From assembly GCF_900110865.1 (NCBI RefSeq), contig NZ_FOFD01000002.1, forward strand, positions 678,835 through 742,834: a stretch of 64,000 bases of DNA, read 5' to 3'. Within the stretch, counting starts at the first letter, position 1, and every line of letters begins with the position of its first letter. The position numbers and the translations under genes are program-made. The notes under the pieces are model-generated. The model was not told where the DNA came from. It saw only the letters and a program-made list of their open reading frames with translations, and did no database searches. The stretch comes from Natrinema salaciae (lineage in GTDB: Archaea; Halobacteriota; Halobacteria; Halobacteriales; Natrialbaceae). This document shows, one piece after another, positions 44,251 to 52,690 of this stretch.

Positions 44251-45441
44251 CTACGATAGGTATCCGATCCAGGTCTGCCGGTGTTCGGGTAACTTCGAGC
44301 GGTCGTGTTCGTTGTACACGACGAAGAGTCCGTCCAGAACCGGAACGAGGACGTCCGCGTCGGCGTACCGACCGGCGACGGGGTGGCCATCGGGACTGGT
44401 GGGAACGCCAGATCCGTCGTCGTTCGGATGCGTGAGTTCGGGTTCGGGGGTTGCGCCCGGAGGGCGGACCACGAAACGAAAGTCCCGAAGCCCCCCGTCA
44501 CCGTCGAATCGGACGAGCCACGGGAGGGAACAGCCGTCGAACAGCGTCGTTCCGGAGAGCACGTAGCCGTCGTCGAGTGCGACGGCGTCCTGCCCGAAGT
44601 TACTCCTGTTTGGGAGGCCCAACGATCGGTCGAGCAGGATCTCGCCACGGGTATCGATCACGAGTATCCGTGCCTGATTCGCCGTCGATCCTTCCCACGC
44701 TTTGCCGGCGACGACGCTGTCTCCGTCTCGATGGCTGGGGGCGATGCTCTCGAGCGTATCGCTGCTGCCAGTCTCGGCGTAGTAGTACCGGCTCCGTTCC
44801 ACAGTTCCGTCGCCGGCGATCCAGACGACGCGTGAGCCGCCGACGAACCGGAGTGTCCCCGTCCTGCCCGCGACGAGCGACAGGCAGTCGTTGCCGTAGT
44901 AGCTCTCGCGCCAGCGTTCCGTCCCGTCATCGAGATCGGCGGCGAGCACCCAGTCTCTGGTCCCGTAGACCCGCTCCCAGGAATCGGGGGTTCGCCTGGT
45001 GTACTCGCCGGTGTGGCCACCCGCGACGACACCGCCCGGTATCGCGACCACTGTCTCGAATCCGTCACCGACGCCGTTCGGATAGTCCCGTTCCCAGCGA
45101 CGGTCGCCGCTGGCCGTGAACGACGCCAGCCAGGCCGGTGTCTCCTCGTCCGAGCGGTCCGTGTCGGAGCCGACTGTTACACCGGCGGCGACTGGTCCCG
45201 CCGGTGTCGCTGTGACGGCCGTCGGGCGTCGTTGATCGCTCCAGGAGTACTCCCAGCTGACGGCCCCAGTCGCGTCGATCCGCGTGAGGAAGCCACCCGT
45301 GCCATCGCCGCGTCTCGCTCCAGCTTCGTACCGGCCGACGACGTACAGACCGCCGTGGCCCGTCGATGCTGCGTCCGTGACGACGCGCTCGCGTTCGGCA
45401 CCGAGTCGCTGCCACCATCGCACCGTCACATCCCGTCTCAT
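44251..45441 (-). CDS. Beta-propeller protein, PQQ/WD40-like
   Basis: A 396-residue protein with about six to seven repeats of beta strands closing in W-containing or VVAG motifs (RRWERDYPNGVGDGFETVV, VVAIPGGVVAGGHTGE, FVGGSRVVWIAGDGT, VALDDGYVLSGTTLFDG). It looks like a beta-propeller of the PQQ/WD40-like group that reports on events, such as polymer or ligand sensing. No signal peptide, so cytoplasmic or exported by an unusual route. It overlaps the stop of the upstream small gene by ATGA at 45438-45441. It is the left end of the glycan locus on the minus strand. Confidence 0.7.
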   Translation of the reverse strand: MRRDVTVRWWQRLGAERERVVTDAASTGHGGLYVVGRYEAGARRGDGTGGFLTRIDATGAVSWEYSWSDQRRPTAVTATPAGPVAAGVTVGSDTDRSDEETPAWLASFTASGDRRWERDYPNGVGDGFETVVAIPGGVVAGGHTGEYTRRTPDSWERVYGTRDWVLAADLDDGTERWRESYYGNDCLSLVAGRTGTLRFVGGSRVVWIAGDGTVERSRYYYAETGSSDTLESIAPSHRDGDSVVAGKAWEGSTANQARILVIDTRGEILLDRSLGLPNRSNFGQDAVALDDGYVLSGTTLFDGCSLPWLVRFDGDGGLRDFRFVVRPPGATPEPELTHPNDDGSGVPTSPDGHPVAGRYADADVLVPVLDGLFVVYNEHDRSKLPEHRQTWIGYLS

Positions 45442-45677
45442 CGTTCTGCGCCCCCGGCCCTCCCGTTCCGGGCAGCAGTACGGAGCGACCGTCTCTCCTC
45501 GTTGTCGGGATAGTTGTCGGCCAGCGTCTCGAGACGGCCGAGATCGGGCTGTACCCTCTCGATATCGTCCGCGTTAGACGCCTCCTTGACGGCACTGCGG
45601 ACGTTCCTGGCGAGCGGAGACGGACTGTCGTCGGGTGCGGTATCCTCGAACGGCTGCCCCGAGTCGCCGTCGTTCAT
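45438..45677 (-). CDS. Small acidic helical protein, operon partner of the beta-propeller
   Basis: A 79-residue protein, MNDGDSGQPFEDTAPDDSPS start, acidic N-terminus, then helices rich in Ala/Asp/Glu (VRSAVKEASNADDIERV, DLGRLETLADNYPDNEERR) and a basic Arg tail. It overlaps the propeller start codon by 4 bp, so translation is coupled. No family recognised. TATA-like TTATTTATT on the minus strand near 45704-45714. Confidence 0.6.
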   Translation of the reverse strand: MNDGDSGQPFEDTAPDDSPSPLARNVRSAVKEASNADDIERVQPDLGRLETLADNYPDNEERRSLRTAARNGRAGGAER

Positions 45678-46031
45678 TACGAGTGATAACGCACGGAAGT
45701 TAATAAATAATACCAATCCGTCCACCTTGGAGAACGGTAGTTGGTGCGGACGGAGGGGCCGTCGGTACTCGTCGATCGGCGCAGAGACGTTTATTGTCCC
45801 GTTCAGCGAGGCTGGACTGTCGCCTTCCGCTGGGTGCTCGAGGTCGCCGACGCGGGCGCAGCCAGCGGATTCGGCGGTATCGTCGACACCCCATCGGAGG
45901 CCGGAGCCGGCCGACGCGCGGTGATTTCTTCGTTCGCCACGGTCCGCAGTTCCAGTCGTCTCTCCCGGCGGAGACAGCGGCATCAGGCGAAACGACGTGA
46001 AGGCACCGGGATCGCTAGTACAGGAAGGAGG
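45678..46031. other. Intergenic region, no gene seen
   Basis: 354 bp between the small helical gene and the epimerase gene, both on the minus strand. The part next to 45678 (45680-45720) is AT-rich with a TATA-like box. The rest is GC-rich and gives only Arg/Ser-rich open frames on both strands, which I regard as non-coding. Confidence 0.3.
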
Positions 46032-47219
46032 TCAGAGCTGCGTCGCCAGCCGTTCGACGCCGCTCTCCAGTTCGATCCCGGGTACGTATCCGAGACGATC
46101 GTTCAGCTTCGAAACGTCCGCGCAACGCCGGTCGACGGTGTACGGTCGCGGATGCTCCACGAACGCGACCTCGCCGCTCCCGACGGTGTCGACGACGGTT
46201 CGGGCGAGATCCGCGATGGACACTTCCGTTCCGGACCCGATATTGAACGTCTCGTTGGCACCCGCGGGGCCGAGCGTTCGGACGGTCGCTTCGATCGCGT
46301 CGTCGATGTACGTGAAGTCTCGCGTTTGCGATCCATCACCGTGGACCGGGACCGGCTCGTCGTTCTTCGCGTGTTCGATGAACCGCGGCACGACGTAGCC
46401 GTACTCCGAGGACTCCTGGCGCGGCCCGTAGACGTTGAAGTATCGGACGATCGAGTAGTCGATCCCGGATTTACTGCAAAACGCCTTCGTATAGCGCTCG
46501 TCCGCCAGCTTCGCGACGGCGTAGTTGGTCTTCGGTGACTTCTCGTCGTCCTCCTCGTAGGGCGGTTCGACGAGATCGCCGTACACTTCGGAGGTCGACG
46601 TGAACAGGACGCGGTCGATGTCGCGCTCCTCTGCCGCCTGGAGAACGGTCTTCGTCCCCTCCATATTCACCTCGAGTACCTCGAGCGGGTTCTCGAGCGT
46701 CCGTCGAACGCCCATCATGGCGGCCATATGAACCAGGATATCCGCGTCGTCGACGAGGTCGCACACGGTATCGCCGTCGGTGATATCGCCCTCGACGAGT
46801 TCGACACTCGAGTCGACGTTGTCCGCCGATCCGGTCGACAAATCGTCCAGTGCGACGACGTCGTTCGTCGACGCCAGCCGGTTCGCGAGGTGACTGCCAA
46901 TGAACCCCGCACCGCCGGTGATGAGGACTTTCTTGTCGACCAGCTCGTCCGCCCCAGCACCCGTCGACGAACGCGGTTTCGTGACGCTCGGGACCGACCC
47001 GTTGCGGGAGGCGTCTCCGGCCGCTTGCGTCGTGGCTCCTGAGTGCACCTCGTCGCTGGTCGCGACGGCGGCCGATTCGTCCTGCACGCTCGTTTCCGCC
47101 GGTGAGCCGTCAGCCGAACCGAAGAGACGTTCCCCGTCGACGGTCGCCGTGTCACGGCTCACGGCTCGTCGTCCACCAACAAGACCCAGATCGGTAGTCG
47201 AACCACCTTTAATTACCAT
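46032..47219 (-). CDS. NAD-dependent sugar-nucleotide epimerase/dehydratase with a long N-terminal extension
   Basis: A 395-residue protein. Residues 1-94 are a Ser/Thr/Gly/Asp-rich low-complexity extension. The extended SDR fold starts at VDKKVLITGGAGFIGSH (GGAGFIG at 102-108). The TSTSEVYG serine and NYAVAKL (YxxxK) catalytic residues are present, as is RYFNVYGPRQ. The core is closest to UDP-glucose 4-epimerases. It probably supplies an activated sugar for the glycan locus. The ATG at 47219 is the only Met before the core; GTG codons occur inside the extension and could start a shorter form. A shared upstream element lies 75 bp before the start codon. Confidence 0.9.
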   Translation of the reverse strand: MVIKGGSTTDLGLVGGRRAVSRDTATVDGERLFGSADGSPAETSVQDESAAVATSDEVHSGATTQAAGDASRNGSVPSVTKPRSSTGAGADELVDKKVLITGGAGFIGSHLANRLASTNDVVALDDLSTGSADNVDSSVELVEGDITDGDTVCDLVDDADILVHMAAMMGVRRTLENPLEVLEVNMEGTKTVLQAAEERDIDRVLFTSTSEVYGDLVEPPYEEDDEKSPKTNYAVAKLADERYTKAFCSKSGIDYSIVRYFNVYGPRQESSEYGYVVPRFIEHAKNDEPVPVHGDGSQTRDFTYIDDAIEATVRTLGPAGANETFNIGSGTEVSIADLARTVVDTVGSGEVAFVEHPRPYTVDRRCADVSKLNDRLGYVPGIELESGVERLATQL

Positions 47220-47567
47220 ATTTACGGAAGTAATTTACACACCTACCTTCTTTGTTATCTATTCTATATACTGTGAAAAATAAAGATGGGACGATTGCTG
47301 GCGCGTTATACATGCATTAAACCGCCTGTCGGCGGGGTTCGGATGGCGATGCGAGTTCACTTCAGCGGTGCCCTCGAGCCCCGGAATCCACTCGGTGATG
47401 CGCTGGCGATCGCAGTCCGCCGAGACGCGGATCTGCGGTACACGCGGATCGCCCCCACCGAACGCCGAAACGGAACGGGCGATGGAGTCGGGAAGAGACG
47501 GCAACGAGGAATCGAACGGAGCAGCGATACTAACGGGTCCAGTGGCGCGACCGAAGCCGCGTGAGCC
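47220..47567. promoter_or_regulatory. Intergenic region with epimerase promoter
   Basis: 348 bp without a gene. 47220-47290 is very AT-rich; on the minus strand it gives a TATA box AGTATATAG (about 47257-47265) for the epimerase. Beyond it is the repeat element at 47294. The rest, up to the glycosyltransferase stop at 47568, is GC-rich and shows no coding frame I would trust. Confidence 0.45.
47294..47356 (+). repeat. Upstream element shared by two glycan-locus genes, copy A
   Basis: ATTGCTGGCGCG (47294-47305), TGCAT (47313-47317), then a hairpin CCGCC-TGTC-GGCGG (47322-47335) and GGATGGCGATGCGA. Copy B at 52614 has ATTGCTGACGCG, TGCAT, a shorter GC hairpin (CGCC-GCTC-GGCG) and GATGCGGATCGCA. 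Copy A begins 75 bp upstream of the epimerase start codon, B 76 bp upstream of the PIG-L gene start. The equal spacing suggests a regulator site upstream of the TATA box. Confidence 0.4.
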
Positions 47568-49082
47568 TCACTTTCTCCAGTTTCGGTTGCCGGTTACGAT
47601 GTCCGTCGCGACCCGGAAATACGTATACGTCAGGACGGGCATCATCAGCATCCGGATCAGGACGAACGGGACGAAGTTACGAACGAAGTGGACCCGCTCG
47701 GAACGAGTTGCGATCGCGAGAACCGTGTACAACGTCAGTTCCCACAGCACCAGAAAGCCGACGATCTCGAGGCCGATTACCCCGAAAAACGAGAGCACGA
47801 GAAACAGGAGGACCGTCGTCGGGTAGAGCCCGTCGACGAGCCGCGCCGTGACGGCGCGACCCAGCGGCGGGAGAACGGTCGCCGATTCGTCGGTGGATCG
47901 ACTCGAGTCAGTCCGGTCCGTTGCGTTCTTCGTCCCTGACTCGTCTCCGTCGGGGTTCGATTCGTCGACCGATTGCTGGTCCGAACGCTGGCGTTCCGTG
48001 CCGGACGCCGGCTGGTTCGATTCGGCCGACGGCACTGGTTCCGACTCGGCCTGCTCGCCACCGGTGTCGGCCGTTTCCGCGTCCGCCTCGATCTCGCGTT
48101 TCCGGTAGCGCGTCGTGAGGTCCCCGAAGTAGTAGGCGCTTTGCAGGAAGCCCGATCCCCACGCGTAGTTCTGCTCGAACGTCCCTTTCAGTCCCGGAAC
48201 GTCCGATCGCATGAACGTGTCGTCGACTTGGACGTTCGCCCACCCGCGGTCGCAGAAGGCGAACCCGACGAAGATGTCCTCGCTGTTGGTCAGGTCGTTC
48301 CCGTGGGACTCCTCGTAGTCGTCGAACACGGAGACCAGTTTCGCGCGGTCGTACAACACGCCACAGCCCACGGGGAACAGCGCCGAATCGAACAGCCGAT
48401 AGAAGCCGTCGCCGAAGAACCGCTGTTCGACGTGATAACTCACGTTCCGATACTGGACGACCGGTGCCCCGCTCCGGAGATACTCGAGCGGGCCGGACCG
48501 GGACTCGGCCGCCGCGAGGTCGGCTTCGATATGGGACCGAGTGACGCTCTCGTCCGGGAGCAGATCCGCGCTGAACTCGTCGTGAAACGCCCGTTTCGAG
48601 GCTGTTTCCGTCGGATAGGCGATCCCGAACGAGCTGGCGACGTCCGACTCGATGTGCGGTGCGAGCAGCCGTTCGAGGTAGTCCTCGCTCTCGAGGAACG
48701 TATCGGCGTCGAGGACGAACAGGGTGTCCGTCTCGACCGAGCGAGCGACCTCTTTGACCCCTACAGTCTTGCCCATCGGTTCGTCGTGTTGCCACAGCTC
48801 GACCGACACCTCGAGTTCGTCGTTCAGTTCGCTCGTGATCGCCGCCGTGTCGTCGGTCGACCCGTCGTCGACGACGATGATGCGGTCGGGAGCGACGGTC
48901 TGCACCGCGAGCGACGTTAGCGCGTACGGGATCGTCCGCTCTTCGTTCAACGCAGGGATGATCGCCGTGATCGTCGGCCGATCACCCCCGTCCGTCACCG
49001 GAAACGGCCGGCGCGATTTGAACAACTTTCCGTACGACGCGAGTAGTGCGGAGAGACCGGGAAACGGAAGCGGCGTTGCCAC
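47568..49082 (-). CDS. Membrane-bound family 2 glycosyltransferase with a low-complexity insert
   Basis: A 504-residue protein. The GT2 domain starts near residue 37 (TITAIIPALNEERTI), with VVDDGSTDDT near 71 and a metal-binding FVLDADT near 123. A Ser/Thr/Asp/Gln-rich low-complexity stretch of about 70 residues (335-405) separates it from three C-terminal membrane helices (about 410-430, 435-455, 475-495). The layout suits a processive or lipid-linked glycan synthase acting at the cytoplasmic face. The insert is acidic and disordered. Donor sugar unknown. It is part of the minus-strand glycan locus. Confidence 0.9.
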   Translation of the reverse strand: MATPLPFPGLSALLASYGKLFKSRRPFPVTDGGDRPTITAIIPALNEERTIPYALTSLAVQTVAPDRIIVVDDGSTDDTAAITSELNDELEVSVELWQHDEPMGKTVGVKEVARSVETDTLFVLDADTFLESEDYLERLLAPHIESDVASSFGIAYPTETASKRAFHDEFSADLLPDESVTRSHIEADLAAAESRSGPLEYLRSGAPVVQYRNVSYHVEQRFFGDGFYRLFDSALFPVGCGVLYDRAKLVSVFDDYEESHGNDLTNSEDIFVGFAFCDRGWANVQVDDTFMRSDVPGLKGTFEQNYAWGSGFLQSAYYFGDLTTRYRKREIEADAETADTGGEQAESEPVPSAESNQPASGTERQRSDQQSVDESNPDGDESGTKNATDRTDSSRSTDESATVLPPLGRAVTARLVDGLYPTTVLLFLVLSFFGVIGLEIVGFLVLWELTLYTVLAIATRSERVHFVRNFVPFVLIRMLMMPVLTYTYFRVATDIVTGNRNWRK

Positions 49083-49189
49083 AGTTCGTTACTCCCCCCT
49101 TCGATGCATAGATTTCAATTCTTACCTGCCCACATTTAAATTTTTATCATTCTGAATATAAGTGTCGCTGCGATCGTATTTCGGCTCCA

Positions 49190-50650
49190 TCATTCCTCCT
49201 CGAGTGACAGTGTCACCGCTCGATCGGTCGGTTCCTCGAGTCGCAGCGTCGCGGTCGCCGTCGTCTCCCCCGCAGTTGCCGAAATCTCGTGTTCCCCGAG
49301 CACTGCCGTTGTTCGAAAAACGCCGTCGTCGTCCGTTCGGCCCGTCTCGTCCGTCCACCACTCGTCGAAGACGAGGTCCGTATAGATGTCGTACGCCGGT
49401 TTCTTGGACCAGTCCGATCGGAACAGCGGAGCGTTCTCGTGCCAGTGGATCGCGTCCCAGAACCCCCACATGATGAACCCCTCGACGGCTGGATGGCTGA
49501 ACACCGTTTTGAGGAACGTATAGAGGTACTCCGCCTCCATCGTTTCCGACCACTCCTCGCCCCACGTATCGTACTCGTGCACCTGAACCGACGACACCCG
49601 CTCGGCGAACCGGTCGAGCGTCTCGAGCAACTGCGTCGGCGTCCGACGCTGTGTCGGACTCCAGTGGTGACCCTGCAATCCGAGTCCGTCGAGCGGCGCA
49701 CCCCGATCGAGGAGCGCGTCGACCAGTTCTTCGAACGCGTCCTTGTGTGCCGTCTCGTCGCCGGCCAGAACGCTGTACTCGTTGAGATAGAGCCGAGCGT
49801 CGGGGTCGGCCGCCGCCGCGATTCGAAACCACTCCGCCGCCGTCGGGGAGTTCGTGGGACGGGAGTTCGAATCGATGATCGACGTCATCTCGTGTTCCTC
49901 GACCTGCTCGTTGAGGACGTCCCACTCGGTGACTCCGGCCACGTCGCTGTAGTAGCCGACGATATCCCGGATGTGGGATGCGGCTCGCGTCTCGATGTGA
50001 TCGCCGTCGCCGTCGTCCATCGCCTCGACGACGTCGTCCGGGATCGCTCCCTGATCGCGCTTCTGCCAGATACAGGCGTGCCCCCGCATCTCCAGCCCCT
50101 GCTCGAGCAGCCAGTCGGTGGCCGCTTCGGCCCGGTCACGTTCCGCCGGGACCTCCCAGAACCCCCACTTGTGGTGGTTTTCGAGGACGGCCTTGTTGAA
50201 CAGTTCCGGAATCAGCGTTCGGTACCGGTCGCCCTCGTCGGTTTCGTCGACGAGATACGCCGCGTTGACGGCCGTTCCGAAGCCGAACTCGTGTCGATTC
50301 ATCGTCACTTCCACGTCGGCGTCGGGAACCGGCTCTCCCTGCCCGTCGAGAACGGTGATCGACAGCCCCGCCGTTCGATTCGTCTCGATTCGATCGTCGA
50401 TTTCATCCTCGCGGGGCATCGAGCGGTCGACGTTCCGGAGGCGATCCTCGTCGTCGCTCGGTCCCGAGAGCGGTCCGAGCCATGGAGCGTCGTCCCAGTT
50501 TCGATAGGCCGCGTATCCGCCGACGCCACCGGCACTCACCGCGAGCGTCCCGAGGGCCGCTCGCCTGGAAACCAGCGGCCCATCGCCGTCGGACGGCGGC
50601 TCCGCGCCCTCAGCCGCGCGGTCGCCGGGGTTCGGTTGGTCGTCGCTCAT
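49190..50650 (-). CDS. Tat-exported GH10-like (xylanase-type) glycoside hydrolase
   Basis: A 486-residue protein. A Tat signal (SRRAALGTLAVSAGG, residues 28-42) follows a 27-residue polar start. An N-terminal Ig-like domain (90-130: LSITVLDGQGEPVPDADVEV) is of the type often fused to GH10. The GH10 barrel has catalytic acid/base Glu248 in EWDVLNEQ and nucleophile Glu359 in VQVHEYD. A C-terminal Ig-like domain follows (about 400-486). It would be secreted and cut beta-1,4-linked xylan-like or other polysaccharides; in a glycan locus it more likely trims or releases the cell's own polymer. It overlaps the WbqC gene stop by ATGA. Confidence 0.88.
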   Translation of the reverse strand: MSDDQPNPGDRAAEGAEPPSDGDGPLVSRRAALGTLAVSAGGVGGYAAYRNWDDAPWLGPLSGPSDDEDRLRNVDRSMPREDEIDDRIETNRTAGLSITVLDGQGEPVPDADVEVTMNRHEFGFGTAVNAAYLVDETDEGDRYRTLIPELFNKAVLENHHKWGFWEVPAERDRAEAATDWLLEQGLEMRGHACIWQKRDQGAIPDDVVEAMDDGDGDHIETRAASHIRDIVGYYSDVAGVTEWDVLNEQVEEHEMTSIIDSNSRPTNSPTAAEWFRIAAAADPDARLYLNEYSVLAGDETAHKDAFEELVDALLDRGAPLDGLGLQGHHWSPTQRRTPTQLLETLDRFAERVSSVQVHEYDTWGEEWSETMEAEYLYTFLKTVFSHPAVEGFIMWGFWDAIHWHENAPLFRSDWSKKPAYDIYTDLVFDEWWTDETGRTDDDGVFRTTAVLGEHEISATAGETTATATLRLEEPTDRAVTLSLEEE

Positions 50651-51726
50651 TCACCGCCCTCCGTCACGTACCGTCCCGGATCGTCGGCGTCGTACAGCAC
50701 GTCGAGGGCGCACACGTTACCGTCCTCCCACGACGGCGTCCAGTCCTGTACCAGAACGTCGAGACCGCGGTCGTCGAAGGGGTCCTCCTCGAGGTAGTTC
50801 TCGTAACCGACCGCACCGGAGAGATACGCGTCGCCGTCGAAGTGGTTGGTCAGCGCGGCCAGATACTCGGAGGCGTCGCCGGGATGCTCGAGTCCGACCT
50901 CGCTGGAGCGAACCACCGTCGACGTCACGTCGAACCGCTCGAGGAGTTCCTCGACGAGCGGGACCGTTACGTCGGCCAGGCTGACGTCGCTCGTCCAGCG
51001 CTCGGGGTCGACGCCGTCGAGGTTCCAGAGCTCGTACAGCGGCAATCGATCGACGTCCCGTTCGTGACCGAGCGACTTCGAGAGCGCCACCAGCGTTCTG
51101 TTGCGCCGCTCTTTGAGCTCTCGACAGGCGTCGGTCGCCGTCTCGAGTCGCTCGTCGATCGCGGCGGCGTCCGCGAGCAGGTCGTCGATATCGGCGGCGG
51201 GATCCGCCCGCTTCCGCTCACCGATCCGTTCGTCGAGCCGCTCTTTCTCCGCACGGAGTTCGGGGACCTCGTACTCCTCGAGTCGGTCCCGCCACCGCGT
51301 ATCGATACGGACCCAGTCGTCTAGCAGTGCTCCGATATCGGAGTCCGCCGTGAGCTCGCCCACCCGGTCGATATCGTCACGGAGCGTCTCCGGATCGACG
51401 AGGGAGACGCAGAGCCGTCGATAGAACGGCTCGAGGTCGGTCGCCTGACTCCCGTACTTCCCGACGAGCGTCTGCAGGTGTCTCGCCGGCCACGGGACCG
51501 ACATGTCGACCCGCGTCTCGGTGATCAGCGTCTCCTGGCCGGTGTGCGCGACCGGAACGGTGAGCCACTCCTTCTCGTAATAGTCGATGTGGGCTCGGTG
51601 GTGTCGCGACCGTCGCGAAAACTCGACGTCGTCGTAGATGACGAAGACGTCCGCCTGGTGGGCGCGTGCGAGATAATGGAGTCGCGGATAGTAGTGCGGC
51701 TGGTAGACGGCGACAGTTCCACTCAT
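50647..51726 (-). CDS. WbqC-like protein with a coiled-coil insertion
   Basis: A 359-residue protein. N-terminal TVAVYQPHYYPRLHYLARAH and FSRRSRHHRAHI resemble the WbqC family, found in O-antigen and polysaccharide gene clusters; IYDDVEFSRRSRHHR is the best match. Residues 165-225 are heptad-rich with Arg/Glu/Leu (RAEKERLDERIGERKRA), probably coiled coil, an insertion relative to the short bacterial WbqC. Family function is not established; the family occurs in cell-surface polysaccharide clusters. It is translationally coupled to the GH10-like gene. Confidence 0.8.
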   Translation of the reverse strand: MSGTVAVYQPHYYPRLHYLARAHQADVFVIYDDVEFSRRSRHHRAHIDYYEKEWLTVPVAHTGQETLITETRVDMSVPWPARHLQTLVGKYGSQATDLEPFYRRLCVSLVDPETLRDDIDRVGELTADSDIGALLDDWVRIDTRWRDRLEEYEVPELRAEKERLDERIGERKRADPAADIDDLLADAAAIDERLETATDACRELKERRNRTLVALSKSLGHERDVDRLPLYELWNLDGVDPERWTSDVSLADVTVPLVEELLERFDVTSTVVRSSEVGLEHPGDASEYLAALTNHFDGDAYLSGAVGYENYLEEDPFDDRGLDVLVQDWTPSWEDGNVCALDVLYDADDPGRYVTEGGE

Positions 51727-51854
51727 TACGCGGGAAGTGGGATCTATTCGACTTTACTATACCTTTGTTTTAGAAATTAAAAGGTGTATAATACGCCGTT
51801 CGCGGTATCGCACTCGAGCGAGTGTGCGCTCGCCGACCGGTATCGTCGCGACCG

Positions 51855-52538
51855 TTACCGTCGGCGCTCTACGAGCAACTCGAACGGCTCGGCCGCGAAC
51901 AGGCCCGACTTGTCTCCCCAGACCGTGGCGTTGTTCCGGATCGCCTCGGTGCTACGCGGATGCGGCCGCTCCCGCATCTCGCTTTCGTAGGCGTCGATCG
52001 CCGCCATCTTCCGCTCCAGGTATTCGTCGATATCGACGAACGTAGTGGGCTGGAACGCGTTGTCCGGCGACGGCATCCCCCACTCGGTCGCCGAGAGGGT
52101 CTCGAACGAGAGCACTCGGTCGACCGGCGAACCGACGGTCGGTCGAGCGGCGGTCCGGACGGCGCGCGCGACGAGTTCGTGGTCGACGTTGAGATCGCCG
52201 TAGTGGTGCGTGTAGATCACGTCCGGTCGGAACGCGTCGATTTTGGACTCCACGTCGCGAACGACGTCGATGAGCGGCACGTCGTCGAGTTGATTCCCCC
52301 AGTAGTCGAGGACGGTCACGTCCGACACGCCGAGGATGTCGCCCGCGGCCGCCGCTTCCGCTCGGCGTTCCGCTCGGCGCTCCGCGGCGGCTTCGGTCTC
52401 CGTTTCGAAGCGAGCCATTGCACCGTCGCTCAGCAGGAACACTTCCACCTCGTCGCCCTCCGCGACGTGTTTGGCGAGCGTCCCGCCCGCGCCGAGAACC
52501 TCGTCGTCGGGATGTGCGGCGACACAGAGTACCTTCAT
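51855..52538 (-). CDS. PIG-L family deacetylase
   Basis: A 227-residue PIG-L/LmbE protein. AHPDDE at residues 8-13 (metal ligands His, Asp, Asp-Glu), then YTHHYGDLNVDHELV near 115, the HxxDxxxDH zinc motif. Family members remove acetyl groups from N-acetylglucosamine-containing glycans (GlcNAc-PI, mycothiol precursors). Here it probably deacetylates an amino-sugar precursor in the glycan pathway. The ATG at 52538 is chosen because the hallmark N-terminal strand MKVLCVAAHPDDE starts there. Copy B of the shared element lies 76 bp upstream. Confidence 0.88.
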   Translation of the reverse strand: MKVLCVAAHPDDEVLGAGGTLAKHVAEGDEVEVFLLSDGAMARFETETEAAAERRAERRAEAAAAGDILGVSDVTVLDYWGNQLDDVPLIDVVRDVESKIDAFRPDVIYTHHYGDLNVDHELVARAVRTAARPTVGSPVDRVLSFETLSATEWGMPSPDNAFQPTTFVDIDEYLERKMAAIDAYESEMRERPHPRSTEAIRNNATVWGDKSGLFAAEPFELLVERRR

Positions 52539-52613
52539 TACGCCCCTCGATTCCACGCATACAGTATAAATTATATCGTCTTTATCTTATAAACAAAGGC
52601 GGTCGCATACGCC

Positions 52614-52676
52614 ATTGCTGACGCGCATTCGGTGTGTGCATAGCGCCGCTCGGCGGTGAGCGATGCGGATCGCATC
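52614..52676 (+). repeat. Upstream element shared by two glycan-locus genes, copy B
   Basis: ATTGCTGACGCG (52614-52625), TGCAT (52637-52641), hairpin CGCC-GCTC-GGCG (52644-52655) and GATGCGGATCGCA after it. Compared with copy A: 11 of 12 identical in the first block, identical TGCAT, related GC-hairpin and closing GATG blocks. It lies 76 bp upstream of the PIG-L gene start codon, on the far side of its AT-rich core promoter. Confidence 0.4.
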
Positions 52677-52690
52677 CGGAATCCGCGTCC

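Noticed and set aside
51800-51816. Palindrome CACTCG-AG-CGAGTG about 75 bp upstream of the WbqC gene
   Set aside because: Position is like that of the shared element but the sequence is unrelated, and CTCGAG-type palindromes are frequent in this DNA.
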